Source: Lutibacter sp.
Lineage (GTDB): Bacteria; Bacteroidota; Bacteroidia; Flavobacteriales; Flavobacteriaceae
Direction: 5' to 3'
NCBI GenBank assembly: GCA_002733665.1
Contig: NVWM01000001.1
Coordinates: 62,001 to 126,000 of the forward strand
DNA: 64,000 bases
The notes below the pieces were generated by a model. The model was not told where the DNA came from. It made no database searches and saw only the letters and a program-made list of their open reading frames with translations. Shown piece after piece: positions 25,505 through 33,780 of the stretch; position 1 is the first letter of the stretch, and every line of letters begins with the position of its first letter. The translations under genes were made by a program, and so were the position numbers.

Positions 25505-25551
25505 TACCCTTTGTTGGGTATTTTTTTGCATTAAATTCTATTGTAATTTTG
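25505..25551 (+). promoter_or_regulatory. palindromic operator plus -7 box, promoter 4 of 4
   Basis: TACCCTTTGTTGGGTA (25505-25520), then 23 nt, then TAATTTTG (25544-25551); the ATG follows 29 nt later. The bases after the -7 box (AGTAATACTAA) also resemble those at promoter 2 (AGTATTACTAA). Confidence 0.7.
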
Positions 25552-25580
25552 AGTAATACTAATTTAAAACTTAAGCTATT

Positions 25581-25931
25581 ATGAAAACATTTAAAAATTT
25601 ATTATTATTCGTATTTGCCATCAGTTTAATGACTTCTTGCGAAGAACTTGAAGATGCATTAATTGAAAACGCTGGAGGAAAGGTTAATTTTGTTCTAACT
25701 GATAATTCTGGGCATTCCTTTGTTAACATTAAAATAAATAACCAAACAAAAAATTCTTCCTCTTCTTCAATAAGGTTTGATCCATGTGATGGAGGTAATT
25801 ATGTAGGCCATGCATCTTTTTCATTGGCATCAAATACAACTTACAAAGTGTATGATACAAGTGGTAATCAAATAGGAAGTGGAAATATTAATGTAGATAA
25901 TACATCATGCCAAACAATTTATTTAGACTAA
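25581..25931 (+). CDS. small lipoprotein of unknown function
   Basis: 116 residues with lipobox MTSC (about Cys20). The mature domain of about 85 residues is beta-rich and Asn/Ser-rich (VNFVLTDNSGHSFVNIKIN, YKVYDTSGNQIGSGNINVD) with two further cysteines (DPC, TSC) that could pair. No family recognised. It is the first gene of a three-gene run of small exported proteins behind palindromic promoter 4, with gaps of 34 and 26 bp and no promoter-like boxes inside. Confidence 0.65.
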   Translation: MKTFKNLLLFVFAISLMTSCEELEDALIENAGGKVNFVLTDNSGHSFVNIKINNQTKNSSSSSIRFDPCDGGNYVGHASFSLASNTTYKVYDTSGNQIGSGNINVDNTSCQTIYLD

Positions 25932-25965
25932 TACACTATAAAATAACATTAAAAGCAATATAATT

Positions 25966-26349
25966 ATGAAAACACTAACAATTATCAGCAGTTTATTTTT
26001 TTTAGCAATCTTTAACTTTTCTTCGGAAAAAGAGTACAAAACAACTGAGTCAGTTGATACAGAAACAACTCAATGCTATTGGAATGGTTATAACAATACC
26101 TATTCAAAACGTGGAGTATCTTGTGGCTCGGATACTTCATTAAAAGTATTTTATACAAACCCATATTCTTACAAGGTAAGAGTTGCTTTTTATTTAAGAG
26201 ACGCTCAAGGCTATACAAGTGGCAGACCATACGTTATTCATGTTGCAGCTGGTAGAAGAGGATATACTCACAAATGCTATTCTAATGGTAGATATTCTGT
26301 TTTAGTATCAAGATATGACCAAAGATGTAGTTTTCCAGATTATAATTAA
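25966..26349 (+). CDS. small exported four-cysteine protein
   Basis: 127 residues with an N-terminal export signal (MKTLTIISSLFFLAIFNFSS). The mature protein is about 105 residues with four cysteines (37, 53, 104, 121), rich in Tyr, Arg and Gly (YVIHVAAGRRGYTHKCY), and compatible with two disulfides and a secreted or cell-surface location. No family recognised. It is the middle gene of the 25581-26762 run. Confidence 0.6.
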   Translation: MKTLTIISSLFFLAIFNFSSEKEYKTTESVDTETTQCYWNGYNNTYSKRGVSCGSDTSLKVFYTNPYSYKVRVAFYLRDAQGYTSGRPYVIHVAAGRRGYTHKCYSNGRYSVLVSRYDQRCSFPDYN

Positions 26350-26375
26350 TAACTGAAATTTTAAAACTTTTTATT

Positions 26376-26762
26376 ATGAAAAACACAATCACAATACTCT
26401 TATTCTTAATTTTATCCGTAATCGGATTAAAAAGTCATTCACAAGACACAAAATATGCCTATGGAGTAATTCATGGTACCGCAATGATATATGGTGAATT
26501 TAATAGTTTTTGGTATTTCACCGAAATTGATGAAATCAATTGTTTTATTAGTAAATCTAATGCTGAAAATCAACTTCAAAATAAATTAAAGTCCGTAGGT
26601 TCTAGATGGGATGATCCAGAATATATTGTTAATATTTTTAGTTCATATGATGAAGCTCAACGTTTTAAAAATAATAATATACAAAAAGTTAGATCTACTA
26701 GAAGATTACGTACTTCAATAGTAGCAAAAAATGACCCTATTAATTTTAAATGTTCAGACTAA
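26376..26762 (+). CDS. small exported protein of unknown function
   Basis: 128 residues with signal peptide MKNTITILLFLILSVIGLKS and probable cleavage before HSQ. The mature part has a mixed alpha/beta look (YAYGVIHGTAMIYGEFNSFW, SSYDEAQRFKNNNI) and two cysteines (INCF, FKCSD). No family recognised. It is the last gene of the run behind promoter 4 and ends at the terminator shared with recQ. Confidence 0.6.
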   Translation: MKNTITILLFLILSVIGLKSHSQDTKYAYGVIHGTAMIYGEFNSFWYFTEIDEINCFISKSNAENQLQNKLKSVGSRWDDPEYIVNIFSSYDEAQRFKNNNIQKVRSTRRLRTSIVAKNDPINFKCSD

Positions 26763-26792
26763 TTAATTTAAAAAACTAGCATAAACTTGACT

Positions 26793-26828
26793 CAAAAAAA
26801 GCCTATTAAATAATAGGTTTTTTTTTAA
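26793..26828. terminator. bidirectional terminator
   Basis: CCTATTAAATAATAGG (26802-26817) flanked by A and T runs, between genes converging at 26762 (+) and 26825 (-). Its T run overlaps the recQ stop region. Confidence 0.8.
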
Positions 26829-29014
26829 TTTGCCACTTCGCTAATAAACTTAATTCGCATAAGTTGAAGTTCATCAAAATCATAGTCGCCATCAAACTCT
26901 TCCATTGCATCATCAATTTTATCAGATTCTGCTTCCATAAAATAGTCAAAAATTTCTTCCTGTTGATCTTCATCTAATATTTCATTAAGATGATAACCAA
27001 TATTTAGCTTTGTTCCCATAAAAACAATACTTTGCATTTCTATAATCAACTCGTTAATTTGCAAGCCTTTAGATTTAGCAATGTCTTCCAAAGGTATTTT
27101 CTTATCAGTGTTTTGAATGATTGATAATTTTAAAGACGAATTAACTCCTGTACTCTTCACGACCAAATCTTCTGGTCTCAGAATATCATTTTCTTCAACA
27201 TAGTCTGCAATTAAAGCAATAAAATCTTTACCAAATTTACGTGCTTTACCTTCTCCTACACCATGAACGTTAGATAATTCTTCAAGAGTTATTGGGTATT
27301 TTAGCGTCATATCATCTAATGATGGATCTTGAAACACTGCAAAAGGAGGTACTTCTTGACGCTTTGCAACACGCTTTCGTAAATCTTTTAGCATTTTCAT
27401 CAACTTGTCATCAACACTTCCTCCAGCACTCTTTGCGTTTACAATTACACCATCATCATCAGTATCATATACATGATCTTCAGTCATCATAAAAGAGGTT
27501 GGATTTTCTAAATAATCCCTACCCTTTTGAGTAACTTTTACGACTCCATATTGTTCTATTTCTTTACGAATTAAATTCACTACTAAAACTTGACGTAAAA
27601 GAGCCATCCAATAGTTGGCATTCTTATCTTTCCCTTTTCCAAAAAATTCTTGCTCATTGGTCTTATGAGAAATCAACATTGCATTTTCTCTTCCTACTAT
27701 AGTATTTACAACTTCTTTTGGTTTGTATTTTTCTTTGGTAAATAAAATTGTTTCTATTAGCAACTTTACATCCTCTTTTGCTTCAGCTTTTTTCTTAGGA
27801 TTTCTTGTGTTATCATCCATATCAGCACCTAAACCATTGACTTCATCAAATTGTTCGCCAAAGTAATGCAATAAATATTTACGGCGACTCATAGATGTTT
27901 CTGCATATCCAACTACTTCTTGTAATAGCGCATGACCAACCTCTTGTTCTGCAACAGGTTTTCCTGCCATAAATTTTTCTAACTTCTCAATATCTTTATA
28001 CGCATAAAAAGCCAAACAATAACCTTCACCATCATCACGACCTGCTCTACCCGTTTCTTGATAATAACTTTCTAAACTCTTTGGAATATCATGATGAATT
28101 ACAAAGCGAACATCAGGTTTGTCAATTCCCATACCAAACGCAATTGTCGCAACAACGACATCTGTATCTTCCATCAAAAACATATCTTGATGTTTTACAC
28201 GTGTTTTGGCGTCTAAACCTGCGTGATAAGGAACAGCTTTAATCCCATTTACTTGTAGTACTTGTGCAACTTCTTCAACTTTTTTACGGCTCAAACAATA
28301 CACAATTCCAGATTTTCCAGCATACTTTTTTACAAAACGAATAATATCACTATTTACATCATCTGTTTTCGGACGTACTTCATAAAATAAATTTGGTCTA
28401 TTAAATGATGCTTTAAAAGTATTAGCATCTGACATTCCCAGCGTTTTGAGAATATCTTCTTGTACCTTTGGTGTTGCAGTTGCCGTTAAACCAATAATTG
28501 GTACGTCATCTATTTTACTGATAATATTTCTTAAATTTCTATATTCAGGACGAAAGTCATGTCCCCATTCTGAGATACAATGCGCTTCATCAATTGCAAC
28601 AAATGATATTTTTTGCGCTTTTAAGAAATCTATATACTCTTCTTTGGTTAAAGATTCTGGTGCAACATATAGTAACTTGGTAATACCATTTTCTATATCT
28701 GATTTAACTTGAGCAACCTCTCCTCTATTTAATGACGAATTTAAAACATGTGCAATACCATGCTCCGAGGATACTCCACGAATAGCATCTACTTGATTTT
28801 TCATCAAAGCAATTAATGGAGAAACAACAATAGCAGTTCCTTCTTGCATTAGCGCAGGCAATTGGTAACACATTGATTTCCCTCCACCTGTAGGCATAAT
28901 AGCAAATGTGTTATCACCAGCGACTAAACTTTTAATAACTTCTTCTTGTAAACCTTTAAATTGCGTGAATCCAAAATATTTTTTCAGCGCTTCATGTAAA
29001 TCAATTTCCTTCAC
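26825..29014 (-). CDS. recQ: ATP-dependent DNA helicase RecQ
   Basis: 729 residues. Helicase motifs are in order: FGFTQFKGLQ, Walker A MPTGGGKS (40-47), DEAH in AIDEAHCISEWGHDFRP near 140, TATATPKV, and IAFGMGIDKPDVRFVIH with the QETGRAGRDD motif near 320. An RQC region follows (about 355-530), then an HRDC-type helical domain (LEELSNVHGVGEGKARKFG near 600) and a C-terminal acidic tail. It is a 3'-5' helicase in recombination and repair. The canonical RQC zinc cysteines are not obvious in my reading (YGEQFDEV replaces the first pair). It is divergent from kdsD. Confidence 0.94.
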   Translation of the reverse strand: MKEIDLHEALKKYFGFTQFKGLQEEVIKSLVAGDNTFAIMPTGGGKSMCYQLPALMQEGTAIVVSPLIALMKNQVDAIRGVSSEHGIAHVLNSSLNRGEVAQVKSDIENGITKLLYVAPESLTKEEYIDFLKAQKISFVAIDEAHCISEWGHDFRPEYRNLRNIISKIDDVPIIGLTATATPKVQEDILKTLGMSDANTFKASFNRPNLFYEVRPKTDDVNSDIIRFVKKYAGKSGIVYCLSRKKVEEVAQVLQVNGIKAVPYHAGLDAKTRVKHQDMFLMEDTDVVVATIAFGMGIDKPDVRFVIHHDIPKSLESYYQETGRAGRDDGEGYCLAFYAYKDIEKLEKFMAGKPVAEQEVGHALLQEVVGYAETSMSRRKYLLHYFGEQFDEVNGLGADMDDNTRNPKKKAEAKEDVKLLIETILFTKEKYKPKEVVNTIVGRENAMLISHKTNEQEFFGKGKDKNANYWMALLRQVLVVNLIRKEIEQYGVVKVTQKGRDYLENPTSFMMTEDHVYDTDDDGVIVNAKSAGGSVDDKLMKMLKDLRKRVAKRQEVPPFAVFQDPSLDDMTLKYPITLEELSNVHGVGEGKARKFGKDFIALIADYVEENDILRPEDLVVKSTGVNSSLKLSIIQNTDKKIPLEDIAKSKGLQINELIIEMQSIVFMGTKLNIGYHLNEILDEDQQEEIFDYFMEAESDKIDDAMEEFDGDYDFDELQLMRIKFISEVAN

Positions 29015-29043
29015 AAACTAACTATTATTAATCTAATTTTAAA

Positions 29044-29051
29044 TACATTTG
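29044..29051 (+). promoter_or_regulatory. -7 box of kdsD
   Basis: TACATTTG matches TAnnTTTG perfectly and lies 46 nt before the TTG start of kdsD. The -33 region is not convincing. Confidence 0.5.
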
Positions 29052-29097
29052 CAACTAAAGTAATACTTTTTTTTGAATCCAAAAAAAAAACATTTTT

Positions 29098-30063
29098 TTG
29101 AAAACTAATACATCCATTATTGCACTTGCTAAACAAACCATCACTATTGAAAGCGATGCGATAGCGAATTTAACGAATTTTATAGACCAATCGTTTGAAA
29201 ATTGTGTTAAACTTATTCACAATTCTAAAGGAAGAGTAATTATTACTGGAATTGGCAAGAGTGCCATTATCGCTAATAAGATCGTTGCAACCTTTAATTC
29301 TACTGGAACTCCAGCCATTTTTATGCACGCTGCAGATGCCATTCATGGAGATTTAGGCTCAATTTTAAAAGACGATATTGTTATATGTATTTCCAAAAGT
29401 GGAAATACTCCAGAAATTAAAGTTTTAGTGCCTTTGATAAAAAATTACGGAAATAAAATTATTGCACTGACTGGAAATACAACATCTTTTCTAGGTTTAG
29501 AATCAGATTTTGTTTTAAATTCTTTTGTAGAAAAAGAAGCATGTCCAAATAATTTAGCGCCTACATCAAGTACAACAGCACAGTTAGTTATTGGCGATGC
29601 ATTGGCAGTTTGCTTATTAAACCTAAATGATTTTAGTAGCAACGATTTTGCAAAGTATCATCCAGGAGGAGCGTTAGGTAAAAAATTATATTTACGCGTG
29701 AGTGATTTGGTAGAAAAAAACGAAAAACCACAAGTAAAACCTTCAACATCAATAAAATATGTTATTATTGAAATTTCTGAAAAACGTCTTGGAGCAACTG
29801 CAGTCATTGATAATAATAAGATTGTTGGTGTTATTACTGATGGAGATATCCGAAGAATGTTAAAAAATACAAATGATTTTTCATCGCTTATAGCAAAAGA
29901 CATTATGAGTGAGAATCCAAAGACAATAAACACAAATGCTATGGCTGTGGATACTTTAGAAACTATGGAGTCACACAATATCACGCAAATTTTAGCGCAA
30001 AATAATGGTGTATATGCTGGAATTGTACATTTACACGATTTAATTAAAGAAGGGATTTTTTAA
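29098..30063 (+). CDS. kdsD: arabinose-5-phosphate isomerase, KpsF/GutQ family
   Basis: 321 residues: an SIS domain (about 30-180: GRVIITGIGKSAIIANKIVA, HAADAIHGDLGS, ICISKSGNTPEIKVL, ACPNNLAPTSSTTAQL) and two CBS repeats (about 205-321, VITDGDIRRML). It converts ribulose-5-phosphate to arabinose-5-phosphate, the first step to Kdo for LPS. The start codon is TTG: no in-frame ATG precedes it, and KTNTSIIALAKQTI is the expected N-terminus. It is followed after 1 nt by tatC, then lptB, a gene group devoted to envelope building. Confidence 0.93.
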   Translation: MKTNTSIIALAKQTITIESDAIANLTNFIDQSFENCVKLIHNSKGRVIITGIGKSAIIANKIVATFNSTGTPAIFMHAADAIHGDLGSILKDDIVICISKSGNTPEIKVLVPLIKNYGNKIIALTGNTTSFLGLESDFVLNSFVEKEACPNNLAPTSSTTAQLVIGDALAVCLLNLNDFSSNDFAKYHPGGALGKKLYLRVSDLVEKNEKPQVKPSTSIKYVIIEISEKRLGATAVIDNNKIVGVITDGDIRRMLKNTNDFSSLIAKDIMSENPKTINTNAMAVDTLETMESHNITQILAQNNGVYAGIVHLHDLIKEGIF

Positions 30064-30064
30064 G

Positions 30065-30874
30065 ATGACGAAAGAAAAAAACGGCATGTCATTTTTAAAT
30101 CACCTCGAAGAACTACGTTGGCATTTGGTACGTTCAACTTTTGTTATTTTTATAATTGCTATTGCTGTATTTGTATTTTCTGAAGTGATTTATGAAGACT
30201 TTCTTCTTGCACATCTTAATGAAGACTTTCCAACATATAGATGGATGTGTAATGTTGCAAAATCAATAGGTTTTGAAAGTGATTTTTGCAATATTACATT
30301 TACAAAAAATCTACAAAGTTTAGCACCAACAGGACAGTTGATGAATTTAGTTTGGACTTCCATCATTTTAGGATTTATTGTTGCATTTCCTTATGTTTTA
30401 TGGGAAATGTGGCGTTTTATCAGTCCAGGACTTCATAAAAATGAACGTAAAAAATCGAGAGCGTTTATTTTCTTTGCTTCGCTCCTATTCTTTATCGGAG
30501 TTTTATTTAGTTATTATGTAATTGCGCCATTATCAGTTTACTTTTTTTACAATTTTAAAATAACTGATATGATACAAAATCAATTTGACTTTAAAACTCA
30601 TATCAACTTAATAACAAACACGTTACTTGGAGTTTCATTGATGTTTGAATTGCCTGTAATTATTTACTTTTTGACAAAAATTGGTTTGGTAACTCCAGAA
30701 TTTTTAAAGAAATACAGAAAAATTGCGTTAATATTAGTGTTGGTGCTTTCAGCAATTATAACACCTCCAGATATTGCAAGTCAAGTTATTGTTACAATAC
30801 CTATTATGATATTATATGAAATTAGTATTTTTATATCGAAAAGAGTGCTAAAAAGAGAACAGAAAAATAAGTAA
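30065..30874 (+). CDS. tatC: Sec-independent translocase subunit TatC
   Basis: 269 residues with six membrane helices. The N-terminal signature MSFLNHLEELRWHLVRSTF is the conserved cytoplasmic region that recognises twin-arginine signals. Further conserved parts are FPYVLWEMWRFISPGL (loop 2) and SAIITPPDIASQVIVTIP (TM5-6). It exports folded proteins together with TatA, which is not in this window. It begins 1 nt after kdsD. Confidence 0.95.
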   Translation: MTKEKNGMSFLNHLEELRWHLVRSTFVIFIIAIAVFVFSEVIYEDFLLAHLNEDFPTYRWMCNVAKSIGFESDFCNITFTKNLQSLAPTGQLMNLVWTSIILGFIVAFPYVLWEMWRFISPGLHKNERKKSRAFIFFASLLFFIGVLFSYYVIAPLSVYFFYNFKITDMIQNQFDFKTHINLITNTLLGVSLMFELPVIIYFLTKIGLVTPEFLKKYRKIALILVLVLSAIITPPDIASQVIVTIPIMILYEISIFISKRVLKREQKNK

Positions 30875-30919
30875 ACAGTTAGAAAGTCAGCAGTATAACA
30901 GTCATTAGTTTGACAGTTA

Positions 30920-30955
30920 ACTGAAGACTGAAAACTGAAAAACTGAATACTGAAA
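30920..30955 (+). repeat. degenerate heptamer array ACTGAAN x 5
   Basis: ACTGAAG, ACTGAAA, ACTGAAAA, ACTGAAT, ACTGAAA run head to tail; their reverse complement is the ATTCAGT family seen at 3623-3683. The preceding bases 30873-30919 contain further looser CAGT/CAGTT copies. It lies in the 85-bp tatC-lptB gap. Confidence 0.75.
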
Positions 30956-30959
30956 AAAG

Positions 30960-31694
30960 ATGATATTAAGAGCAGAAAATATTCAAAAAAAATACGGAAG
31001 CCGATTGGTTGTAAAAGGTATTTCACTGGAAGTAGAACAAGGTCAAATTGTAGGTCTTTTAGGACCAAATGGTGCTGGTAAAACAACTTCGTTTTATATG
31101 ATTGTTGGTATGGTTCAACCAAATGACGGACATATATTTCTTGACGATGAAGAGATTACTACTGCACCAATGTACAAACGCGCACAAAAAGGAATTGGTT
31201 ATTTAGCACAAGAAGCATCGGTGTTTAGAAAATTATCTGTTGAAGATAATATCTTATCTGTTTTACAATTTACAAAGTTATCTAAAAAAGAACAGAAGCA
31301 AAAAATGGAAGACTTAATCGAAGAATTTGGTTTAGGTCATGTTCGTAAAAACCGTGGAGATTTATTGTCTGGAGGAGAACGAAGACGTACTGAAATTGCA
31401 CGCTGTTTGGCGTCTGATCCAAAATTTATTTTGTTAGATGAGCCATTTGCAGGAGTAGATCCTATTGCCGTTGAAGATATTCAAAGTATTGTAGCACAAT
31501 TGAAGAACAGAAATATTGGTATTCTTATTACAGACCATGATGTACAAGCAACTCTTGCCATTACTGATAAAACGTACTTAATGTTTGAAGGAGGAATTTT
31601 AAAAGAAGGTACTCCTGAAGAATTAGCACAAGATGAAACCGTGCGTAGAGTATATCTTGGAAAAGACTTTGAATTGAAGAAAAAGAAATTTTAA
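30960..31694 (+). CDS. lptB: LPS export ABC transporter ATP-binding protein
   Basis: 244 residues. Walker A GPNGAGKT (35-42), Q-loop [18 protein letters not shown], signature LSGGERRR near 139, Walker [14 protein letters not shown] near 160, and switch His in [10 protein letters not shown]. The sequence pattern is that of LptB, which powers extraction of lipopolysaccharide from the inner membrane with LptF/LptG. It is in line with kdsD and tatC, separated from tatC by a heptamer repeat. Confidence 0.94.
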   Translation: MILRAENIQKKYGSRLVVKGISLEVEQGQIVGLLGPNGAGKTTSFYMIVGMVQPNDGHIFLDDEEITTAPMYKRAQKGIGYLAQEASVFRKLSVEDNILSVLQFTKLSKKEQKQKMEDLIEEFGLGHVRKNRGDLLSGGERRRTEIARCLASDPKFILLDEPFAGVDPIAVEDIQSIVAQLKNRNIGILITDHDVQATLAITDKTYLMFEGGILKEGTPEELAQDETVRRVYLGKDFELKKKKF

Positions 31695-31736
31695 TCGCAG
31701 AGCGACTAATCAATAATTTTATACTTTTTTCAGTAA

Positions 31737-32474
31737 TTATTTACTCTTCATATTTTCAACAATCGAAAATAACACATATAGGACTATAATTACTGGAATT
31801 GCTACAAATTGCAATAAAACAAGCAACACAATAGAAAGTAGAATAAAGATGTATTTTATCACATTGTTTTTAAATGAATAGTCTTTAAACTTCAACGAAA
31901 ACAATGGTATTTCAGCATTCATAATATAACTTCCAAGTAAAGTTACTGCAATCAAAAACCATTTATTGCGAATTAAATCATTCGCGAAGTCTACATCACT
32001 ATATTTTAAAATTAGAGGTAAAGACAGTACAAATAACGCATTTGCAGGTGTTGGCAGCCCTATAAACGAACTCGTTTGACGTTCGTCTATATTAAAATTC
32101 GCCAATCTATATGCTGCTGCCAATGTGATTAGCAAACCTATTAATGGCAAGTAAGAAATTCCATCAATAAATAAAGAAGTACTTGATATTCCCTCTTCAT
32201 TCCACAGTGTAGATGACTGTTTTATAAGCTGATACATTATTATTCCAGGAACTACTCCACTCGTTACCATATCTGCAAGCGAGTCTAATTGCTTTCCAAG
32301 TTCTCCTTGTACATTGAGTAGTCGAGCAAAAAATCCATCAAAAAAATCAAAGAAAATTCCGATTAAAACAAAAATCCCTGCCAAGACTAAATTTCCTTCA
32401 ACAGCAAGCATTGTAGCAATGATTCCTGCTAATAAATTTAAAAGTGTAATGATATTTGGAATATGTTTTGTCAT
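31737..32474 (-). CDS. pssA: CDP-diacylglycerol-serine O-phosphatidyltransferase
   Basis: 245 residues with about seven membrane segments. The CDP-alcohol phosphotransferase signature FFDFFDGFFARLLN then ELGKQLDSLADMVTSG (D-x2-DG-x2-AR-x8-G-x3-D-x3-D) lies near 42-71. HIPNIITLLNLLAGIIA at the N-terminus is characteristic of PssA. It makes phosphatidylserine, the precursor of phosphatidylethanolamine. I use ATG 32474; another ATG two codons earlier (32480) is possible. It is divergent from the YheT-like gene across a REP pair. Confidence 0.85.
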   Translation of the reverse strand: MTKHIPNIITLLNLLAGIIATMLAVEGNLVLAGIFVLIGIFFDFFDGFFARLLNVQGELGKQLDSLADMVTSGVVPGIIMYQLIKQSSTLWNEEGISSTSLFIDGISYLPLIGLLITLAAAYRLANFNIDERQTSSFIGLPTPANALFVLSLPLILKYSDVDFANDLIRNKWFLIAVTLLGSYIMNAEIPLFSLKFKDYSFKNNVIKYIFILLSIVLLVLLQFVAIPVIIVLYVLFSIVENMKSK

Positions 32475-32534
32475 CTGCATAAATTTAATGTAAATATACT
32501 ATTTTTGGATTCATTATTTACAAATATTAATTTG

Positions 32535-32616
32535 TGTCATTCTGAGTGAAGCGAAGAATCTCTTTTAGTATAGACAATTAGATTCTTTACTCCGTAAACT
32601 ACGTTCAGAATGACAT
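32535..32616. repeat. REP-like family A, inverted pair
   Basis: TGTCATTCTGAGTGAAGCGA...AATCTC (32535-32562) faces AGATTCTTTACTCCGT...TTCAGAATGACA (32580-32615), forming a palindrome in the divergent pssA/YheT spacer. A single half-site of the same family is at 16089-16114. Confidence 0.8.
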
Positions 32617-32640
32617 ACTAGAGTAAAATAAAATCCATAA

Positions 32641-33612
32641 ATGCCATTACTAACCTCTGATTACAAACCTTCATATTTATTTAAAAGCACACATTTTAAC
32701 ACCGTTTTCCGTACATTTTTCATGCATGCTACTAACAATTACAATAGAGAACGATTAGAATTAAAAGATGGTGATTTTATAGATTTAGACTTTTCTACGG
32801 TAAATTCTGATACGATTGTGATTGCGCTTCACGGATTAGAAGGGAGTTCGAATTCAAAATATATTCTTGCAATTTCGAGATACATAAACCAGCAAAAAAT
32901 AGATGTTGTCGCTATAAATCATCGAGGTTGTAGTGGAGAACCAAATAGATTAATGGAATCATATCACAGTGGAAAAACTGATGATTTAGATAGTGTAATC
33001 AAGTATATTGATCAAAACAATGCATATAAAAACATCATTTTATTGGGTTATAGTTTAGGAGGGAATATGACTCTTAAATATATAGGTGAACAAGGAAAAA
33101 ATATTAATCGAAAAATAAAATGTGGTATTGCGATTTCTGTTCCTTGTGATTTAACTGGTTCTTCGGTTGCTTTGGCAAGATCTGAGAATAAAATTTATAT
33201 GAAGAAGTTTTTGAAATCTTTAAAGCCAAAAACGCTCTATAAATTAAAACAATTTCCAAATTCATTCTTAAAAAAAGATACAATTCTTGCTGCACAAAAT
33301 TTCTATGATTATGATAACTTATACACGGCTCCTGCACATGGTTATAAAGATGCTGAAGATTATTGGAAAAAATGTAGTAGCAAACCTTTTTTATCAGAAA
33401 TAAAAATTCCGACTTTATTGATTAATGCATTGGATGACACATTTTTATCAGAAGAGTGCTTTCCAACAGAAATTGCAGAAAATAGTAAATTCTTTTTCCT
33501 AGAAATGCCGAAATTTGGAGGTCATGTTGGATTTAATTCCAGAATGGTGAGCAAAAATGGTTTTTGGGTGGAAAAAAGAATTTACAAATTTTTGAAGTCG
33601 TATTTGAAATAA
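32641..33612 (+). CDS. alpha/beta hydrolase, YheT family
   Basis: 323 residues. Features of the YheT/ABHD1-3 branch: an N-terminal cap (HFNTVFRTFF), oxyanion motif ALHGLEGSSNSKY (about 62-74), NHRGCSGEPNR near 97, nucleophile elbow LLGYSLGGN with Ser near 140, an acid in NALDDTFLSEEC and the catalytic His in GGHVGF near the C-terminus. These are esterases or lipases of uncertain substrate. It is a single cytoplasmic gene. Confidence 0.88.
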   Translation: MPLLTSDYKPSYLFKSTHFNTVFRTFFMHATNNYNRERLELKDGDFIDLDFSTVNSDTIVIALHGLEGSSNSKYILAISRYINQQKIDVVAINHRGCSGEPNRLMESYHSGKTDDLDSVIKYIDQNNAYKNIILLGYSLGGNMTLKYIGEQGKNINRKIKCGIAISVPCDLTGSSVALARSENKIYMKKFLKSLKPKTLYKLKQFPNSFLKKDTILAAQNFYDYDNLYTAPAHGYKDAEDYWKKCSSKPFLSEIKIPTLLINALDDTFLSEECFPTEIAENSKFFFLEMPKFGGHVGFNSRMVSKNGFWVEKRIYKFLKSYLK

Positions 33613-33780
33613 TCAGATACAATAACTTGTACAAAAAAGTGTTATTTAACATAGAATGTTAGATATTTGTTCACCATAAAAAATGATTTTTTTTGAAACG
33701 AGCAAATAAAATTTTTAATAATTGTAAAATGAATTATAGCGAACAGCATATGTTACCAGATAAAAATGATATTTAAACAT

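Noticed and set aside
20358-25520. TACCC-N6-GGGTA palindromes as plain intrinsic terminators only
   Set aside because: Flanking A/T runs make this possible for two or three copies, but the identical 23-nt spacing to -7 boxes and the missing T run at 23413 fit an operator better. Dual use is not excluded.
26825-29014. RecQ as part of a defence island
   Set aside because: Its neighbours are housekeeping envelope genes and an exported-protein group; domain order is that of ordinary RecQ.
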